From Lota lota (Eukaryota > Chordata > Actinopteri > Gadiformes > Lotidae): a DNA stretch of 64,000 nt. This document shows positions 49,500 through 62,243 of this stretch, piece after piece (the stretch's first letter is position 1; each line of letters starts with the position of its first letter). The stretch covers positions 2,712,501-2,776,500 of the forward strand of contig JACYXH010000705.1 of assembly GCA_026745465.1 (NCBI GenBank), in the 5' to 3' direction. The notes beneath the pieces are model-generated. The model worked only from the letters and a program-made list of their open reading frames with translations. It was not told where the DNA came from and did no database searches. Made by a program: the position numbers and the translations under genes.

Positions 49500-50340
49500 T
49501 AATGTAGGCGATGTTTAATTAAGCGTTAGGTGAGGGATACAGTCCAATGGCGCCATCTGGCGGCGCCAGAGGAAGAGCACAGGCACGCGCCTCCTAAATT
49601 ATACAAAACAAATGCTCCTACTAAAACGTCTGTGTTGGTAGTAAAGATTACAGAAGAAGGGAGGGGGGTGGAAGGGTGAAGAAGAAAAATATTAATATAA
49701 ATGATAAAAATAATGAGTCACAACCCAAAATTATGGGAAAAGGAGGATCATGAAATATTAGAAAAACAAGATGAAAGAAAAACGTTTTATTTTATTTGAG
49801 AAACTTAATTCTAATTGAAAAAGTGAGGTGATTTTCAAAAGGCAGAAAAGGTTATTGTTGGAAGTGTGAGATGTGATGGAACTGGTTTATATACTCTGTT
49901 TTTAAATATAGAAGACTATATACTGTATGGTACGGGTGCATGTGGAGTAGAGAAAGATGGGGGGAAAGAGAGAAACAGGTTATGTGTAGGCCAGGGCGAG
50001 GGATGAGAGAGGAGGAGGCCAGGGCAAGGGATGAGAGAAGAGAAGAGGAGGGCAAGAGGAGGAGGCCAGGGCAAGGGACGAGAGAAGAGAAGAGTGCAGA
50101 AAGAGGAAGAATCTAGGGCAAGAGAGGAGAAACGTGATGAAAGATTTTTGGCAGTGATGGATGCCCTAGTTAGAAAGTGAAGGATTGTTTTTGTACTTGT
50201 AAGTTTTATTATTTAGCCTGTTTAGTTCAATAAATGTTTGTTTTTTGTGTTTGCTCTAGTAAATGTGTGATCAACTAACCTATTATTTTGTGGTTTACTA
50301 TAGCTCACTCAATCATCACTCAAAAGACTACATAGTGTGT
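49500..50340. other. Intergenic, no gene seen
   Basis: One copy of the TGGCGCCATCTGGCGGCGCC block (49550), then purine-rich GGAGGCCAGGGCAAGGGA repeats at 49985-50130 and AT-rich sequence. Confidence 0.5.
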
Positions 50341-50344
50341 GTTG

Positions 50345-50915
50345 AATAATTGATGGCGGGTGTAGTTTGGCTGGTGGGTAGAGCTGCTGGTCATAGACAG
50401 GACTGTTCTTCAGGACACGGGCATCACGGACAGACCCTGGGAAACCACAGCACACATCTAGGAACTCGCCGCGATGGTCTCAGATGGGCTGAAGCTGGAT
50501 GGATGGGAATAGCTTTCTACTAAAATAACAGCTAGCGTCCTCTGCAGGGGGCTTAATCTGGATGTGGCACCCGTCAACAGCACAGACTGCCACACGAAAT
50601 CCTGGAGAGCCTGCTAACCTGGCAAAGCCAGCACCCACTTCATCGATTTGGTGTGGTTGAGGAAACCAGACAATCCTCTTCAGGAGCCCAGCTACTGTCC
50701 GGCTGACCTTATGAATGATCCTGTGGACCGAAGTCTTGGGGATATCAAACGCCCTTGACACAACTCTGTATAAGCTGCAGGGGCCTTTCCCAGCCATGAT
50801 CAGCTTCATGTGTAAGAGCAGCTGTAAGGGCTGCTATGAACTCTCTTGTCAGGTGAAGTTTGGACACATCATGAAAATAGAGCTGCAGGATAGGCACGTA
50901 GGGGTTCAACTGGCA
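50345..50915 (-). pseudogene. HARBI1-like (PIF/Harbinger) transposase relic
   Basis: On the - strand conserved blocks of the DDE nuclease appear in order: KLHLTREFIAALTAAL, then DHGWERP, SLYRVVSRAFDIPKTSVHRI, GAGFARLAGSPGF, VCAVDGCHIQIKPP (with the catalytic-type D), YFSRKLFPSIQLQPI and, after a stop, GSVRDARVLKNSPVYDQ. A frameshift/deletion after DHGWERP and an in-frame TGA at 50480-50482 (where related proteins have Cys) disable it. The N-terminus and the last catalytic region are missing. Confidence 0.85.
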
Positions 50916-50929
50916 GTATGTTGTAGGGT

Positions 50930-52370
50930 GGACATGCTATGAATATGACAAATAAAAGGGATCCAATGTTATGCAAAAGCCTCATTACAATTCCTGTAAA
51001 ATGCTATTCTGCCTGTTACCTGTTTTATATTGGTCCAACTTTTATATTTTAACTATTCTCTGTTCAGCCAACACTGTTAGGGTGGTGCAAGAGCAGCTCG
51101 ACATGTACACATGTTTTATTTACAGTGTGAGATACAAGACACTACATGTTAGGACTGCAATTGTGTGATTATATCACATAAAGTAAAATGTATATGGTTG
51201 CACAACAGAATTGGCCAGTATGTTACACGACAAATAAAATGAAGTTAAATGTAAGGCTGCTTCACGTGCAGACAGAACATGCAGCTCTGCATGAAAGTAT
51301 ATTCAACAACAGAAAACCATCTGCCAAGCAGAGAGCCATTTGTGAAAGGGGGTAACATGCCTAATGGTGACCATAGAATAGATAATGATAATAATAATAA
51401 TAGGACTTGTTTAATTAACAAAATAAAGATAACTAAAGGACATTACTAGGAGAATAGCAATGACAGAGAAATGCATATGTAATTGAACAGTCGTGAATGA
51501 ATACTGCACTTTAGAATTTCCAATTAAGTTACAAACATTATGAAGTAACAACAGCAGAGCTCTTCGGGTGGACCTCCGACAGAATGCGCATCTCTGACGA
51601 GCTCGGTGAGTGGCCGTTTGTTGAATCTCCAAGGTAAGACATGTAGCACCAACCATGTGGTCCAACATTTATCACGTCGCGTTACGGACTGCGTGATGTA
51701 TGAGCCAAGTCAAAAAAGGTGAAGGCGCAATGGTGAAATCAATAATTACTGCCCCGCCCCCCTCTCTTGTTGCAGGTATGCTAATCAGTGAAATGACCTG
51801 TAGTATGTCCCAATTGTATGCATACTGTGTGCAACAGTACGTACTTTGTAAGAGTAGCTGCAGTACGTACTACAAGGAAAAAGTATGCGATTTGGAACGC
51901 AGCCTGGTAGAAGTCTTTGACAATCACTATTATTCAGCACACCTGATGCATGATTGCCAATTGGGAACACCTGCCGGCCATGAGGCCACAAGAGAGCTAG
52001 ACAGAGCCAGCTACAAAGGCAGACAGAACCTCTTCAGTTGAGGAAGGATTGTGGCATATTCCCATAGTACGGTAAGCGGCCAGTGGCCCTGAAGAGGAAC
52101 CCCTTAATAAGGGTAGAGACGCTAGGAGAGAGCGACTTGCTGTGTGTGCTCCCTACCGTGTCTCACCTGTTTCCTTTGTCGTCAACCCAGCCTCTGGTTT
52201 ACCCCTGAAGCCCTTTCAGGAAACCTACCCCGGTGTGGAAAGACTTTATGTTGACTTTCACCCTCCCCGTAACCCTCACCATTTTGAATAAACCCTCTTT
52301 TACTTTCACTAATAACCTGTCTGTTTTCCGTTTTTTGCAACCAAGTAGACCGCGTCTCAAACAACATGCC
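50930..52370. other. Intergenic, transposon-like debris
   Basis: Contains a stretch at 51790-51905 rich in AGTATGTCCC/GTACGTACT words, of the sort seen near the ends of fish DNA transposons, and a stretch at 52140-52330 with AATAAA at 52287. I cannot define element boundaries. Confidence 0.35.
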
Positions 52371-52638
52371 ACACACCCTTGACGACGCTCATCCCACAAA
52401 CGATTCCCTGGCCTCTGATCCACAGCCACCTCACTCACATCATCAAAGCTGAGTACAACACAGCCAACAGTAACTTAGTCACCTTTCTTGTCATTTGATG
52501 TGGTGTTTTATGTGTTGGCTATAGTTTAAAACCCACTATATTTCTTATAAGAAGTGTGTTAATGCAGTGTTATAGGTCAACATTCATTCACGTATTTAGC
52601 TATTACTCGGGTTGGTTTAAAGTCCTTTAGGGACGCCA

Positions 52639-52713
52639 ACAGTATGCAAGTGGCGCTGAAACACATGAGGACCTAGGCCTCCCTCATGTGTTTCTAGCTC
52701 CGCTTGTGTCTGT
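52639..52713 (+). ncRNA. miRNA-like hairpin, copy 1
   Basis: The arms AAGTGGCGCTGAAACACATG (52648-52667) and CATGTGTTTCTAGCTCCGCT (52685-52704) pair. The full stem 52639-52670 / 52682-52713 has about 30 pairs, one mismatch (C54/T99) and two single-base bulges (52643, 52694). The loop is 11 nt. The layout of about 11 bp lower stem plus about 22 bp duplex is that of a Drosha substrate. Confidence 0.65.
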
Positions 52714-52825
52714 AAAGCCTGGATAATGGAGGATATACGTGAATGAATGTGGCCAAACATGCATCCTTTGTATTTGGTTGTGTTTTACACATAAGCCAAA
52801 CAGTAAAAACAGTTTTATTTCACAG

Positions 52826-52971
52826 GACCAGAACCATAGCGGCCCCAGACAGAGATCCGACAGCACCTCCAGGAGATTGGCACTCCTGACGTCTCATCCC
52901 ACAAACGGTTCCCTGGCCTCTGATCCAGAGAGGCTTCACTAACGTCAAAGCAGAGTACAACACAACCACCA
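52826..52971 (+). other. Repeated non-coding exon-like block A (copy 1 of 9)
   Basis: Bounded by TTTTATTTCACAG (acceptor) and ACCACCA/GTAAGTTAG (donor). Other copies: 54207-54352, 55303-55439, 56958-57103, 58029-58174, 59693-59838, 60898-61043, 62356-62501, 63432-63577; copy 2 has a weaker GTAATT donor. The block is the best conserved part of the unit after the hairpin. Indels shift the frame between copies, so it is probably a non-coding exon. Confidence 0.5.
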
Positions 52972-54018
52972 GTAAGTTAGAAGAGTCACCTTTCTGGTCA
53001 TTTGATTTAGTGTTTTATGTGTAGGATTTAGTTTAAAACCTGACATATTTATTGTAAGTGTGTTAATGCAGTTCTATAGGTCAACATTCATTCAGATATA
53101 TCACAGTACTCAAGATGTTTCCATGGATTAGCAAAGTAATGAACAGTATTTTATGTTCATGTTTTAGGCAAGAGTGGTGTTGTACAGAGCTGTCCAATCC
53201 AGGACTGGAGCTGGGAGCTGCAGGTGGAGGGAAGGCCAGGAGCGCTACAGTCCAAGAGATGCAGAAAGCTGAGCCAATGAACACCCCCATCTCTAATTTC
53301 TTAGTACTAATGTAATTCCATCTTCAATCAAGACTACGCTGTGTGGAAGAAGGTCCATGTACAATAAAGTGCAGCCATGTGAGTGAGCTATAGCATTACT
53401 GGAGTAAAATACATACTTGCATCGTGACAGGGAGAACAAATGTTCAGTGTGCAAATAAAACATGTTTGAACTTTCAGAAGGACTGAGGCGATGCAGATGG
53501 AGGTCGTTGAGATGGTCAGCTGGAGGTCCTTGAGATGGTCAGCTGGAGGTCCTTGCGGTGGTCAGCTGGAGATCCTTGATGTCAGCTATTTGATAAGTAT
53601 TTCTTTATGGCTATAGTTTAAAACTGTTGTGTGCAAATGAAACAAGTTTGAACTTTCAGAAGGACTAAGGCGATGCAGCTGTAGGTCCTTGGGGTGGTCA
53701 GCTGGAGGTCCTTGCTTTCAGCCATTTAATAAATATTTCTTTTTGGCTATAGTTTAAAATTGTTGTGTACAAATGTTCTATGTGCAAATAAAACACGTTT
53801 AAACTTTCAGAAGGACTGAGGCAATGCAGCTGGAGGTCCTTGTGGTGGTCAGCTGGAGGTCCTTGCTGTCAGCTATCTGATAAGTATTTCTTTATGATGG
53901 CTATAGTTTAAAACTCAACATATTTCTTATAAGAAGTGTGTTAATGCGGTGTTAGGTCAACATTCATTCATGTATTTAGCTATTGCTCGGGTTGGTTTAA
54001 AGTCCGTTAGGGACGCCA

Positions 54019-54093
54019 ACAGTATGCAAGTGGCGCTGAAACACATGAGGACCTAGGCCTACCTCATGTGTTTCTAGCTCCGCTTGTGTCTGT
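54019..54093 (+). ncRNA. miRNA-like hairpin, copy 2
   Basis: Stem identical to copy 1; only one loop base differs. Confidence 0.65.
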
Positions 54094-54548
54094 AAAGCCC
54101 GGATAATGGAGGATATACGTGAATGAATGTGGCCAAAAAAGCATCCTTTGTATTTGGTTGAGTTTTACACATAAGCCAAACAGTAAAAAACTGTTTTATT
54201 TCACAGGAGCGGAACCACACCGGCCCCAGACAGAGATCCGACAGCACCTCCAGGAGATTGGCACTCCTGACGTGTCATCCCACAAACGGTTCACTGGCCT
54301 CTGATCCAGAGAGACTTCACTAACGTCAAAGCAGAGTACAACACAACCACCAGTAATTTACAAGAGTCACTTTTCTGGTCATTTGATTTAGTGTCTTATG
54401 TGTAGGCTTTAGTTTAAAACCTGACATATTTATTGCAAGTGTTTTATTGCAGTTGTGTAGGTCAACATTCATTCAGATATATACCAGGACTCAAAACGTT
54501 TCCATGGATTAGCAAAGTAATGAACAGTAATTTATGTTCATGTTTTAG

Positions 54549-54649
54549 GCAAGAGTGGTGTTGTACAGAGCTGTCTGATCCAGGACCGGCGCTGGGAGCT
54601 GCAGGTGGAGGGAAGGCCAGGAGCGCTACAGTCCAAGAGATGCAGAAGG
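54549..54649 (+). other. Repeated non-coding exon-like block B (type I)
   Basis: Acceptor TTCATGTTTTAG, body including AGTGGTGTTGTACAGAGCTG and GCGCTGGGAGCTGCAGGTGG, donor AGAAGG/GTGAGACA. Type I copies also occur near 53168 (donor lost: GCTGAG), 57299, 60034 and 62678. Type II copies near 55629, 58363 and 61232 use a different acceptor, TTTTTTGTTCAG, and an extended 5' part. Confidence 0.45.
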
Positions 54650-55111
54650 GTGAGACAATGAACAGCACATCTCTAATTTGTTAGTACAAATGTAATTCAA
54701 TCTTCAATCAAGACTACACTGTGTGGAAGAAGGTCCATGTAAAATAAAGTGTAGCCATCTGAGTGAGCTATAGCATCACTGGAGTAAAATATATATTTTT
54801 TATCATGACAGGGAGAGCAAATGTTCAGTGTGCAAATAGAAGACGTTTGAACTTTCAGGACTGAGGCCATGCAGCTTGAGGTCCTTGTGGTGGTCAGCTG
54901 GAGGTCCTTGCGGTGGTCAGCTGGAGGTCCTTGCGGTGGTCAGCTGGAGGTCCTTGCTGTCATCTATCTGATAAGTATTTCTTTATGATGGCTTTAGTTT
55001 AAAACCCACCACATTTCTTATAAGAAGTGTGTTAATGCAGTGTTATAGGTCAACATTCATTCACGTATTTAGCTATTATTCGGGTTTGTTTAAAGTCCTT
55101 TAGGGACGCCA

Positions 55112-55186
55112 ACAGTCTGCAAGTGGCGCTGAAACACATGAGGACATAGTACTCCCTCATGTGTTTCTAGCTCTGCTTGTGTCTGT
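55112..55186 (+). ncRNA. miRNA-like hairpin, copy 3
   Basis: The loop changes to ACATAGTACT. One C-to-T in the 3' arm (GCTCTGCTTG) keeps a G-U pair; a basal A-to-C costs one pair. Confidence 0.65.
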
Positions 55187-56770
55187 AAAGACCGGATAAT
55201 GGAGGATATACGTGAATGAATGTGGCCAAACACACATCCTTTGTATTTGGTTGAGTTTTACACATAAGCCAAACAGTAAAAACTGTTTCTGTTTTTTCAC
55301 AGGAGCGGAACCACAGCGGCCCCAGACAGAGATCCGACAGCAGATTGGCACTCCTGACGTCTCATCCCACAAACGGTTCCCTGGCCTCTGATCCAGAGAG
55401 GCTTCACTAAGGTCAAAGCAGAGTACAACACAACCACCAGTAAGTTAGAAGAGTCACCTTTCTGGTCATTTGATTTAGTGTTTTATGTGTACGCTTTAGT
55501 TTAAAACCTGACGTATTTATTGTAAGTGTTAATGCAGTTTTACAGGTCAACATACATTCAGATACATAACAGTACTCAAGACGTTTCCATGGATTAGCAA
55601 AGTAATGAACAGTATTTTTTGTTCAGGGTCAGGTTGTAGTCTAGAGCAGGGTTTTACAGAGCTGTCCAATCCAGGACCGGCGCTGGGAGCTGCAGGTGGA
55701 GTAAAGACCAGGAGCGGTACAATCCAACAGATGCAAAAGGGTGAGACAAGGAACAGCACATCTCTTTAATTTTAGTAGTAATGATTGTAATTCCATCTTC
55801 AATCAAGGCTACACTGTGTGGAAGAAGGTCCATTTAAAAGAAAATGTAGCCATCTGAGTGTGCTATGGCATTACTGGAGTAAAATACATACTTGCATTGT
55901 GACAGGGAGAACAAATGTTCAGTATGCAAATGAAACACGTTTTAACTTTAAGAAGGACTGAGGCGATTCAGCTGGAGATCCTTGGGGTGGTCAGCTGGAG
56001 GTCCTTGCGGTCAGCTGGAGGTCCTTGATTTCAGCCATTTAATAAATATTTCTTTTTGGCTATAGTTTAAAATTGTTGTGTACAAATGTTCTATGTGCAA
56101 ATAAAACATGTTTGAACTTTCAAGACTGAGGCGATGCAGCTGGAGGTCATTGTAGTGGTCAGCTGGAGGTCATTGCGGTGGTCAGCTGGAGGTCCGTGCG
56201 GTGGTCAGCCTGAGGTCCTTGTGTTGGTCAGCTGGAGGTTTTTGCGGTGGAGGTCAGATATTTGATTGATGATTTGATATGTGATTTATGGCTATAGTTT
56301 AAAACTGTTTTGTACAAATGTTCAGTGTGCAAATAAAACACGTTTGAAATTTCAGAAGGACTGAGGCGATGCAGCTGGAGGTCCTTGCGGTGGTCAGCTG
56401 GAGGTCCTTGCGGTGGTCAGCTGGAGGTCCTTGCGGTGGTCAGATGGAGGTCCTTGCTGTCAGCTTTCTGATAAGTATTTCTTTATGGCTGTAGTTTAAA
56501 ACTGTTGATTGCAAATAAAACACGTTTGAACTTTCAGAAGGATTGAGGCTATGCAGCTGGAGGTCCTTGCGGTGGTCAGATGGAGGTCCTTGCGGTGGTC
56601 AGCTGGAGGTCCTTGCTGTCATCTATCTGATAAGTATTTGTTTATGATGGCTATAGTTTAAAACCCACCATATTTCTTATAAGAAGTGTGTTAATGCAGT
56701 GTTATAGGTCAACATTCATTCACGTATTTAGCTATTACTCGGGTTGGTTTAAAGTCCTTTAGGGACGCCA

Positions 56771-56845
56771 ACAGTATGCAGGTGGCGCTGAAACACATGA
56801 GGACGTAGTACTCCCTCATGTGTTTCTAGCTCCGCTTGTGTCTGT
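56771..56845 (+). ncRNA. miRNA-like hairpin, copy 4
   Basis: A-to-G in the 5' arm (GCAGGTGG) gives a G-U pair; the loop is ACGTAGTACT. Confidence 0.65.
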
Positions 56846-57837
56846 AAAGCCCGGATAATGGAGGATATACGTGAATGAATGTAGCCAAACACGCATCCTT
56901 TGTATTTGGTTGAGTTTTACACACAAGCCAAACAGTAAAAACGGTTTTATTTCACAGGAGCGGAACCACAGCGGCCCCAGACAGAGATCCGACAGCACCT
57001 CCAGCAGATTGGCACTCCTGACGTCTCATCCCACAAACGGTTCCCTGGCCTCTGATCCAGAGAGGCTTCACTAACGTCAAAGCAGAGTACAACACAACCA
57101 CCAGTAAGTTAAAAGATTCACCTTTCTGGTCATTTGATTTAGCGTTTTATGTGTACGCTTTAGTTAAAAACCTGACCTATTTATTGTAAGTGTTAATGCA
57201 GTTTTATAGGTCAACATACATTCAGATATATCACAGTACTCAACACGTTTCCATGGATTAGCAAAGTAATGAACAGTAATTTATGTTCATGTTTTAGGCA
57301 AGAGTGGTGCTGTACAGAGCTGTCTGATCCAGGACCGGCGCTGGGAGCTGCAGGTGGAGGGAAGGCCAGGAGCGCTACAGTCCAAGAGATGCAGAAGGGT
57401 GAGACAATGAACAGCACATCTCTAATTTGTTAGTACAAATGTAATTCAATCTTCAATCAAGACTACACTGTGTGGAAGAAGGTCCATGTAAAATAAAGTG
57501 TAGCCATCTGAGTGAGCTATAGCATCACTGGAGTAAAATATATATTTTTTATCATGACAGGGAGAGCAAATGTTCAGTGTGCAAATAGAAGACGTTTGAA
57601 CTTTCAGGACTGAGGCCATGCAGCTTGAGGTCCTTGTGGTGGTCAGCTGGAGGTCCTTGCGGTGGTCAGCTGGAGGTCCTTGCTGTCATCTATCTGATAA
57701 GTATTTCTTTATGATGGCTTTAGTTTAAAACCCACCACATTTCTTATAAGAAGTGTGTTAATGCAGTGTTATAGGTCAACATTCATTCACGTATTTAGCT
57801 ATTACTCGGGTTTGTTTAAAGTCCTTTAGGGACGCCA

Positions 57838-57912
57838 ACAGTCTGCAAGTGGCGCTGAAACACATGAGGACATAGTACTCCCTCATGTGTTTCTAGCTCT
57901 GCTTGTGTCTGT
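57838..57912 (+). ncRNA. miRNA-like hairpin, copy 5
   Basis: Identical to copy 3, consistent with recent dimer duplication. Confidence 0.65.
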
Positions 57913-59505
57913 AAAGACCGGATAATGGAGGATATACGTGAATGAATGTGGCCAAACACACATCCTTTGTATTTGGTTGAGTTTTACACATAAGCCAAAC
58001 AGTAAAAACTGTTTCTGTTTTTTCACAGGAGCGGAACCACAGCGGCCCCAGACAGAGATCCGACAGCACCTCCAGCAGATTGGCACTCCTGACGTCTCAT
58101 CCCACAAACGGTTCCCTGGCCTCTGATCCAGAGAGGCTTCACTAAGGTCAAAGCAGAGTACAACACAACCACCAGTAAGTTAGAAGAGTCACCTTTCTGG
58201 TCATTTGATTTAGTGTTTTATGTGTACGCTTTAGTTTAAAACCTGACGTATTTATTGTAAGTGTTAATGCAGTTTTACAGGTCAACATACATTCAGATAC
58301 ATAACAGTACTCAAGACGTTTCCATGGATTAGCAAAGTAATGAACAGTATTTTTTGTTCAGGGTCAGGTTGTAGTCTAGAGCAGGGTTGTACAGAGCTGT
58401 CCAATCCAGGACCGGCGCTGGGAGCTGCAGGTGGAGTAAAGACCAGGAGCGGTACAATCCAACAGATGCAAAAGGGTGAGACAAGGAACAGCACATCTCT
58501 TTAATTTTAGTAGTAATGATTGTAATTCCATCTTCAATCAAGGCTACACTGTGTGGAAGAAGGTCCATTTAAAAGAAAATGTAGCCATCTGAGTGTGCTA
58601 TGGCATTACTGGAGTAAAATACATACTTGCATTGTGACAGGGAGAACAAATGTTCAGTATGCAAATGAAACACGTTTTAACTTTAAGAAGGACTGAGGCG
58701 ATTCAGCTGGAGGTCCTTGGGGTGGTCAGCTGGAGGTCCTTGCGGTCAGCTGGAGGTCCTTGATTTCAGCCATTTAATAAATATTTCTTTTTGGCTATAG
58801 TTTAAAATTGTTGTGTACAAATGTTCTATGTGCAAATAAAACATGTTTGAACTTTCAAGACTGAGGCGATGCAGCTGGAGGTCATTGTGGTGGTCAGCTG
58901 GAGGTCATTGCGGTGGTCAGCTGGAGGTCCGTGCGGTGGTCAGCCTGAGGTCCTTGTGTTGGTCAGCTGGAGGTTTTTGCGGTGGAGGTCAGATATTTGA
59001 TTGATGATTTGATATGTGATTTATGACTATAGTTTAAAACTGTTTTGTACAAATGTTCAGTGTGCAAATAAAACACGTTTGAAATTTCAGAAGGACTGAG
59101 GCGATGCAGCTGGAGGTCCTTGCGGTGGTCAGCTGGAGGTCCTTGCGGTGGTCAGCTGGAGGTCCTTGCGGTGGTCAGATGGAGGTCCTTGCTGTCAGCT
59201 TTCTGATAAGTATTTCTTTATGGCTGTAGTTTAAAACTGTTGATTGCAAATAAAACACGTTTGAACTTTCAGAAGGATTGAGGCTATGCAGCTGGAGGTC
59301 CTTGCGGTGGTCAGATGGAGGTCCTTGCGGTGGTCAGCTGGAGGTCCTTGCTGTCATCTATCTGATAAGTATTTCTTTATGATGGCTATAGTTTAAAACC
59401 CACCATATTTCTTATAAGAAGTGTGTTAATGCAGTGTTATAGGTCAACATTCATTCACGTATTTAGCTATTACTCGGGTTGGTTTAAAGTCCTTTAGGGA
59501 CGCCA

Positions 59506-59580
59506 ACAGTATGCAAGTGGCGCTGAAACACATGAGGACGTAGGCCTCCCTTATGTGTTTCTAGCTCCGCTTGTGTCTGT
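59506..59580 (+). ncRNA. miRNA-like hairpin, copy 6
   Basis: C-to-T in the 3' arm (CCTTATGTG) gives a G-U pair; the loop is ACGTAGGCCT. Confidence 0.65.
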
Positions 59581-60706
59581 AAAGCCCGGATAATGGAGGA
59601 TATACGTGAATGAATGTGGCCAAACAAGCATCCTTTGTATTTGTTTGAGTTTTATACATAAGCCAAACAGTAAAAACGGTTTTATTTCACAGGAGCGGAA
59701 CCACAGCGGCCCCAGACGGAGATCCGACAGCACCTCCAGGAGATTGGCAATCCTGACGTCTCATCCCACAAACGGTTCCCTGGCCTCTGATCCAGAGAGG
59801 CTTCACTAACGTCAAAGCAGAGTACAAGACAACCACCAGTAAGTTAGTAGTCACCTTTTCTGGTCATTTGATTTAGTGTTTTATGTGTACGCTTTAGTTA
59901 AAAACCTGACCTATTTATTGTAAGTGTTAATGCAGTTTTATAGGTCAACATACATTCAGATATATCACAGTACTCAACACGTTTCCATGGATTAGCAAAG
60001 TAATGAACAGTAATTTATGTTCATGTTTTAGGCAAGAGTGGTGCTGTACAGAGCTGTCTGATCCAGGACCGGCGCTGGGAGCTGCAGGTGGAGGGAAGGC
60101 CAGGAGCGCTACAGTCCAAGAGATGCAGAAGGGTGAGACAATGAACAGCACATCTCTAATTTGTTAGTACAAATGTAATTCAATCTTCAATCAAGACCAC
60201 ACTTTTTGGAAGAAGGTCCATGTAAAATAAAGTGTAGCCATCTGAGTGAGCTATAGCATCACTGGAGTAAAATATATATTTTTATCATGACAGGGAGAGC
60301 AAATGTTCAGTGTGCAAATAGAAGACGTTTGAACTTTCAGGACTGAGGCCATGCAGCTGGAGGTCCTTGCGGTGGTCAGCTGGAGCTCCTTGATGTCAGC
60401 TATTTGACAAGTATTTCTTTATGGCTGTAGTTTAAAACTGTTGATTGCAAATAAAACACGTTTGAACTTTCAGAAGGATTGAGGCTATGCAGCTGGAGGT
60501 CCTTGCGGTGGTCAGATGGAGGTCCTTGCGGTGGTCAGCTGGAGGTCCTTGCTGTCATCTATCTGATAAGTATTTCTTTATGATGGCTATAGTTTAAAAC
60601 CCACCATATTTCTTATAAGAAGTGTGTTAATGCAGTGTTATAGGTCAACATTCATTCACGTATTTAGCTATTACTCGGGTTGGTTTAAAGTCCTTTAGGG
60701 ACGCCA

Positions 60707-60781
60707 ACAGTATGCAAGTGGCGCTGAAACATATGAGGACCTAGGCCTCCCTCATGTGTTTCTAGCTCTGCTTGTGTCTGT
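60707..60781 (+). ncRNA. miRNA-like hairpin, copy 7
   Basis: C-to-T in the 5' arm (AAACATATGAGG) gives a U-G pair, and the same 3' arm C-to-T as copy 3 is present. Confidence 0.65.
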
Positions 60782-62168
60782 AAAGCCCGGATAATGGAGG
60801 ATATACGTGAATGAATGTGGCCAAACACGCATCCTTTGTATTTGGTTGAGTTTTACACCAAAGCCAAACAGTAAAAACTGTTTCTGTTTTTTCACAGGAG
60901 CGGAACCACAGCGGCCCCAGACAGAGATCCGACAGCACCTCCAGCAGATTGGCACTCCTGACGTCTCATCCCACAAACGGTTCCCTGGCCTCTGATCCAG
61001 AGAGGCTTCACTAAGGTCAAAGCAGAGTACAACACAACCACCAGTAAGTTAGAAGAGTCACCTTTCTGGTCATTTGATTTAGTGTTTTATGTGTACGCTT
61101 TAGTTTAAAACCTGACGTATTTATTGTAAGTGTTAATGCAGTTTTACAGGTCAACATACATTCAGATACATAACAGTACTCAAGACGTTTCCATGGATTA
61201 GCAAAGTAATGAACAGTATTTTTTGTTCAGGGTCAGGTTGTAGTCTAGAGCAGGGTTGTACAGAGCTGTCCAATCCAGGACCGGCGCTGGGAGCTGCAGG
61301 TGGAGTAAAGACCAGGAGCGGTACAATCCAACAGATGCAAAAGGGTGAGACAAGGAACAGCACATCTCTTTAATTTTAGTAGTAATGATTGTAATTCCAT
61401 CTTCAATCAAGGCTACACTGTGTGGAAGAAGGTCCATTTAAAAGAAAATGTAGCCATCTGAGTGTGCTATGGCATTACTGGAGTAAAATACATACTTGCA
61501 TTGTGACAGGGAGAACAAATGTTCAGTATGCAAATGAAACACGTTTTAACTTTAAGAAGGACTGAGGCGATTCAGCTGGAGGTCCTTGGGGTGGTCAGCT
61601 GGAGGTCCTTGCGGTCAGCTGGAGGTCCTTGATTTCAGCCATTTAATAAATATTTCTTTTTGGCTATAGTTTAAAATTGTTGTGTACAAATGTTCTATGT
61701 GCAAATAAAACATGTTTGAACTTTCAAGACTGAGGCGATGCAGCTGGAGGTCATTGTGGTGGTCAGCTGGAGGTCATTGCGGTGGTCAGCTGGAGGTCCG
61801 TGCGGTGGTCAGCCTGAGGTCCTTGTGTTGGTCAGCTGGAGGTTTTTGCGGTGGAGGTCAGATATTTGATTGATGATTTGATATGTGATTTATGGCTATA
61901 GTTTAAAACTGTTTTGTACAAATGTTCAGTGTGCAAATAAAACACGTTTGAAATTTCAGAAGGACTGAGGCGATGCAGCTGGAGGTCCTTGTGGTGGTCA
62001 GCTGGAGGTCCTTGCTGTCAGCTATCTGATAAGTATTTATTTATGATTGCTATAGTTTAAACCCACCATATTTCTTATAGGAAGTGTGTTAATGCAGTGT
62101 TATAGGTCAACATTCATTCATGTATTTAGCTATTACTCGGGTTGGTTTAAAGTCCTTTAGGGACGCCA

Positions 62169-62243
62169 ACAGTATGCAAGTGGCGCTGAAACACATGAGG
62201 ACGTAGTACTCCCTCTTGTGTTTCTAGCTCCGCTTGTGTCTGT
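62169..62243 (+). ncRNA. miRNA-like hairpin, copy 8
   Basis: An A-to-T transversion in the 3' arm (CCTCTTGTG) makes one mismatch; otherwise as copy 4. Confidence 0.6.
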
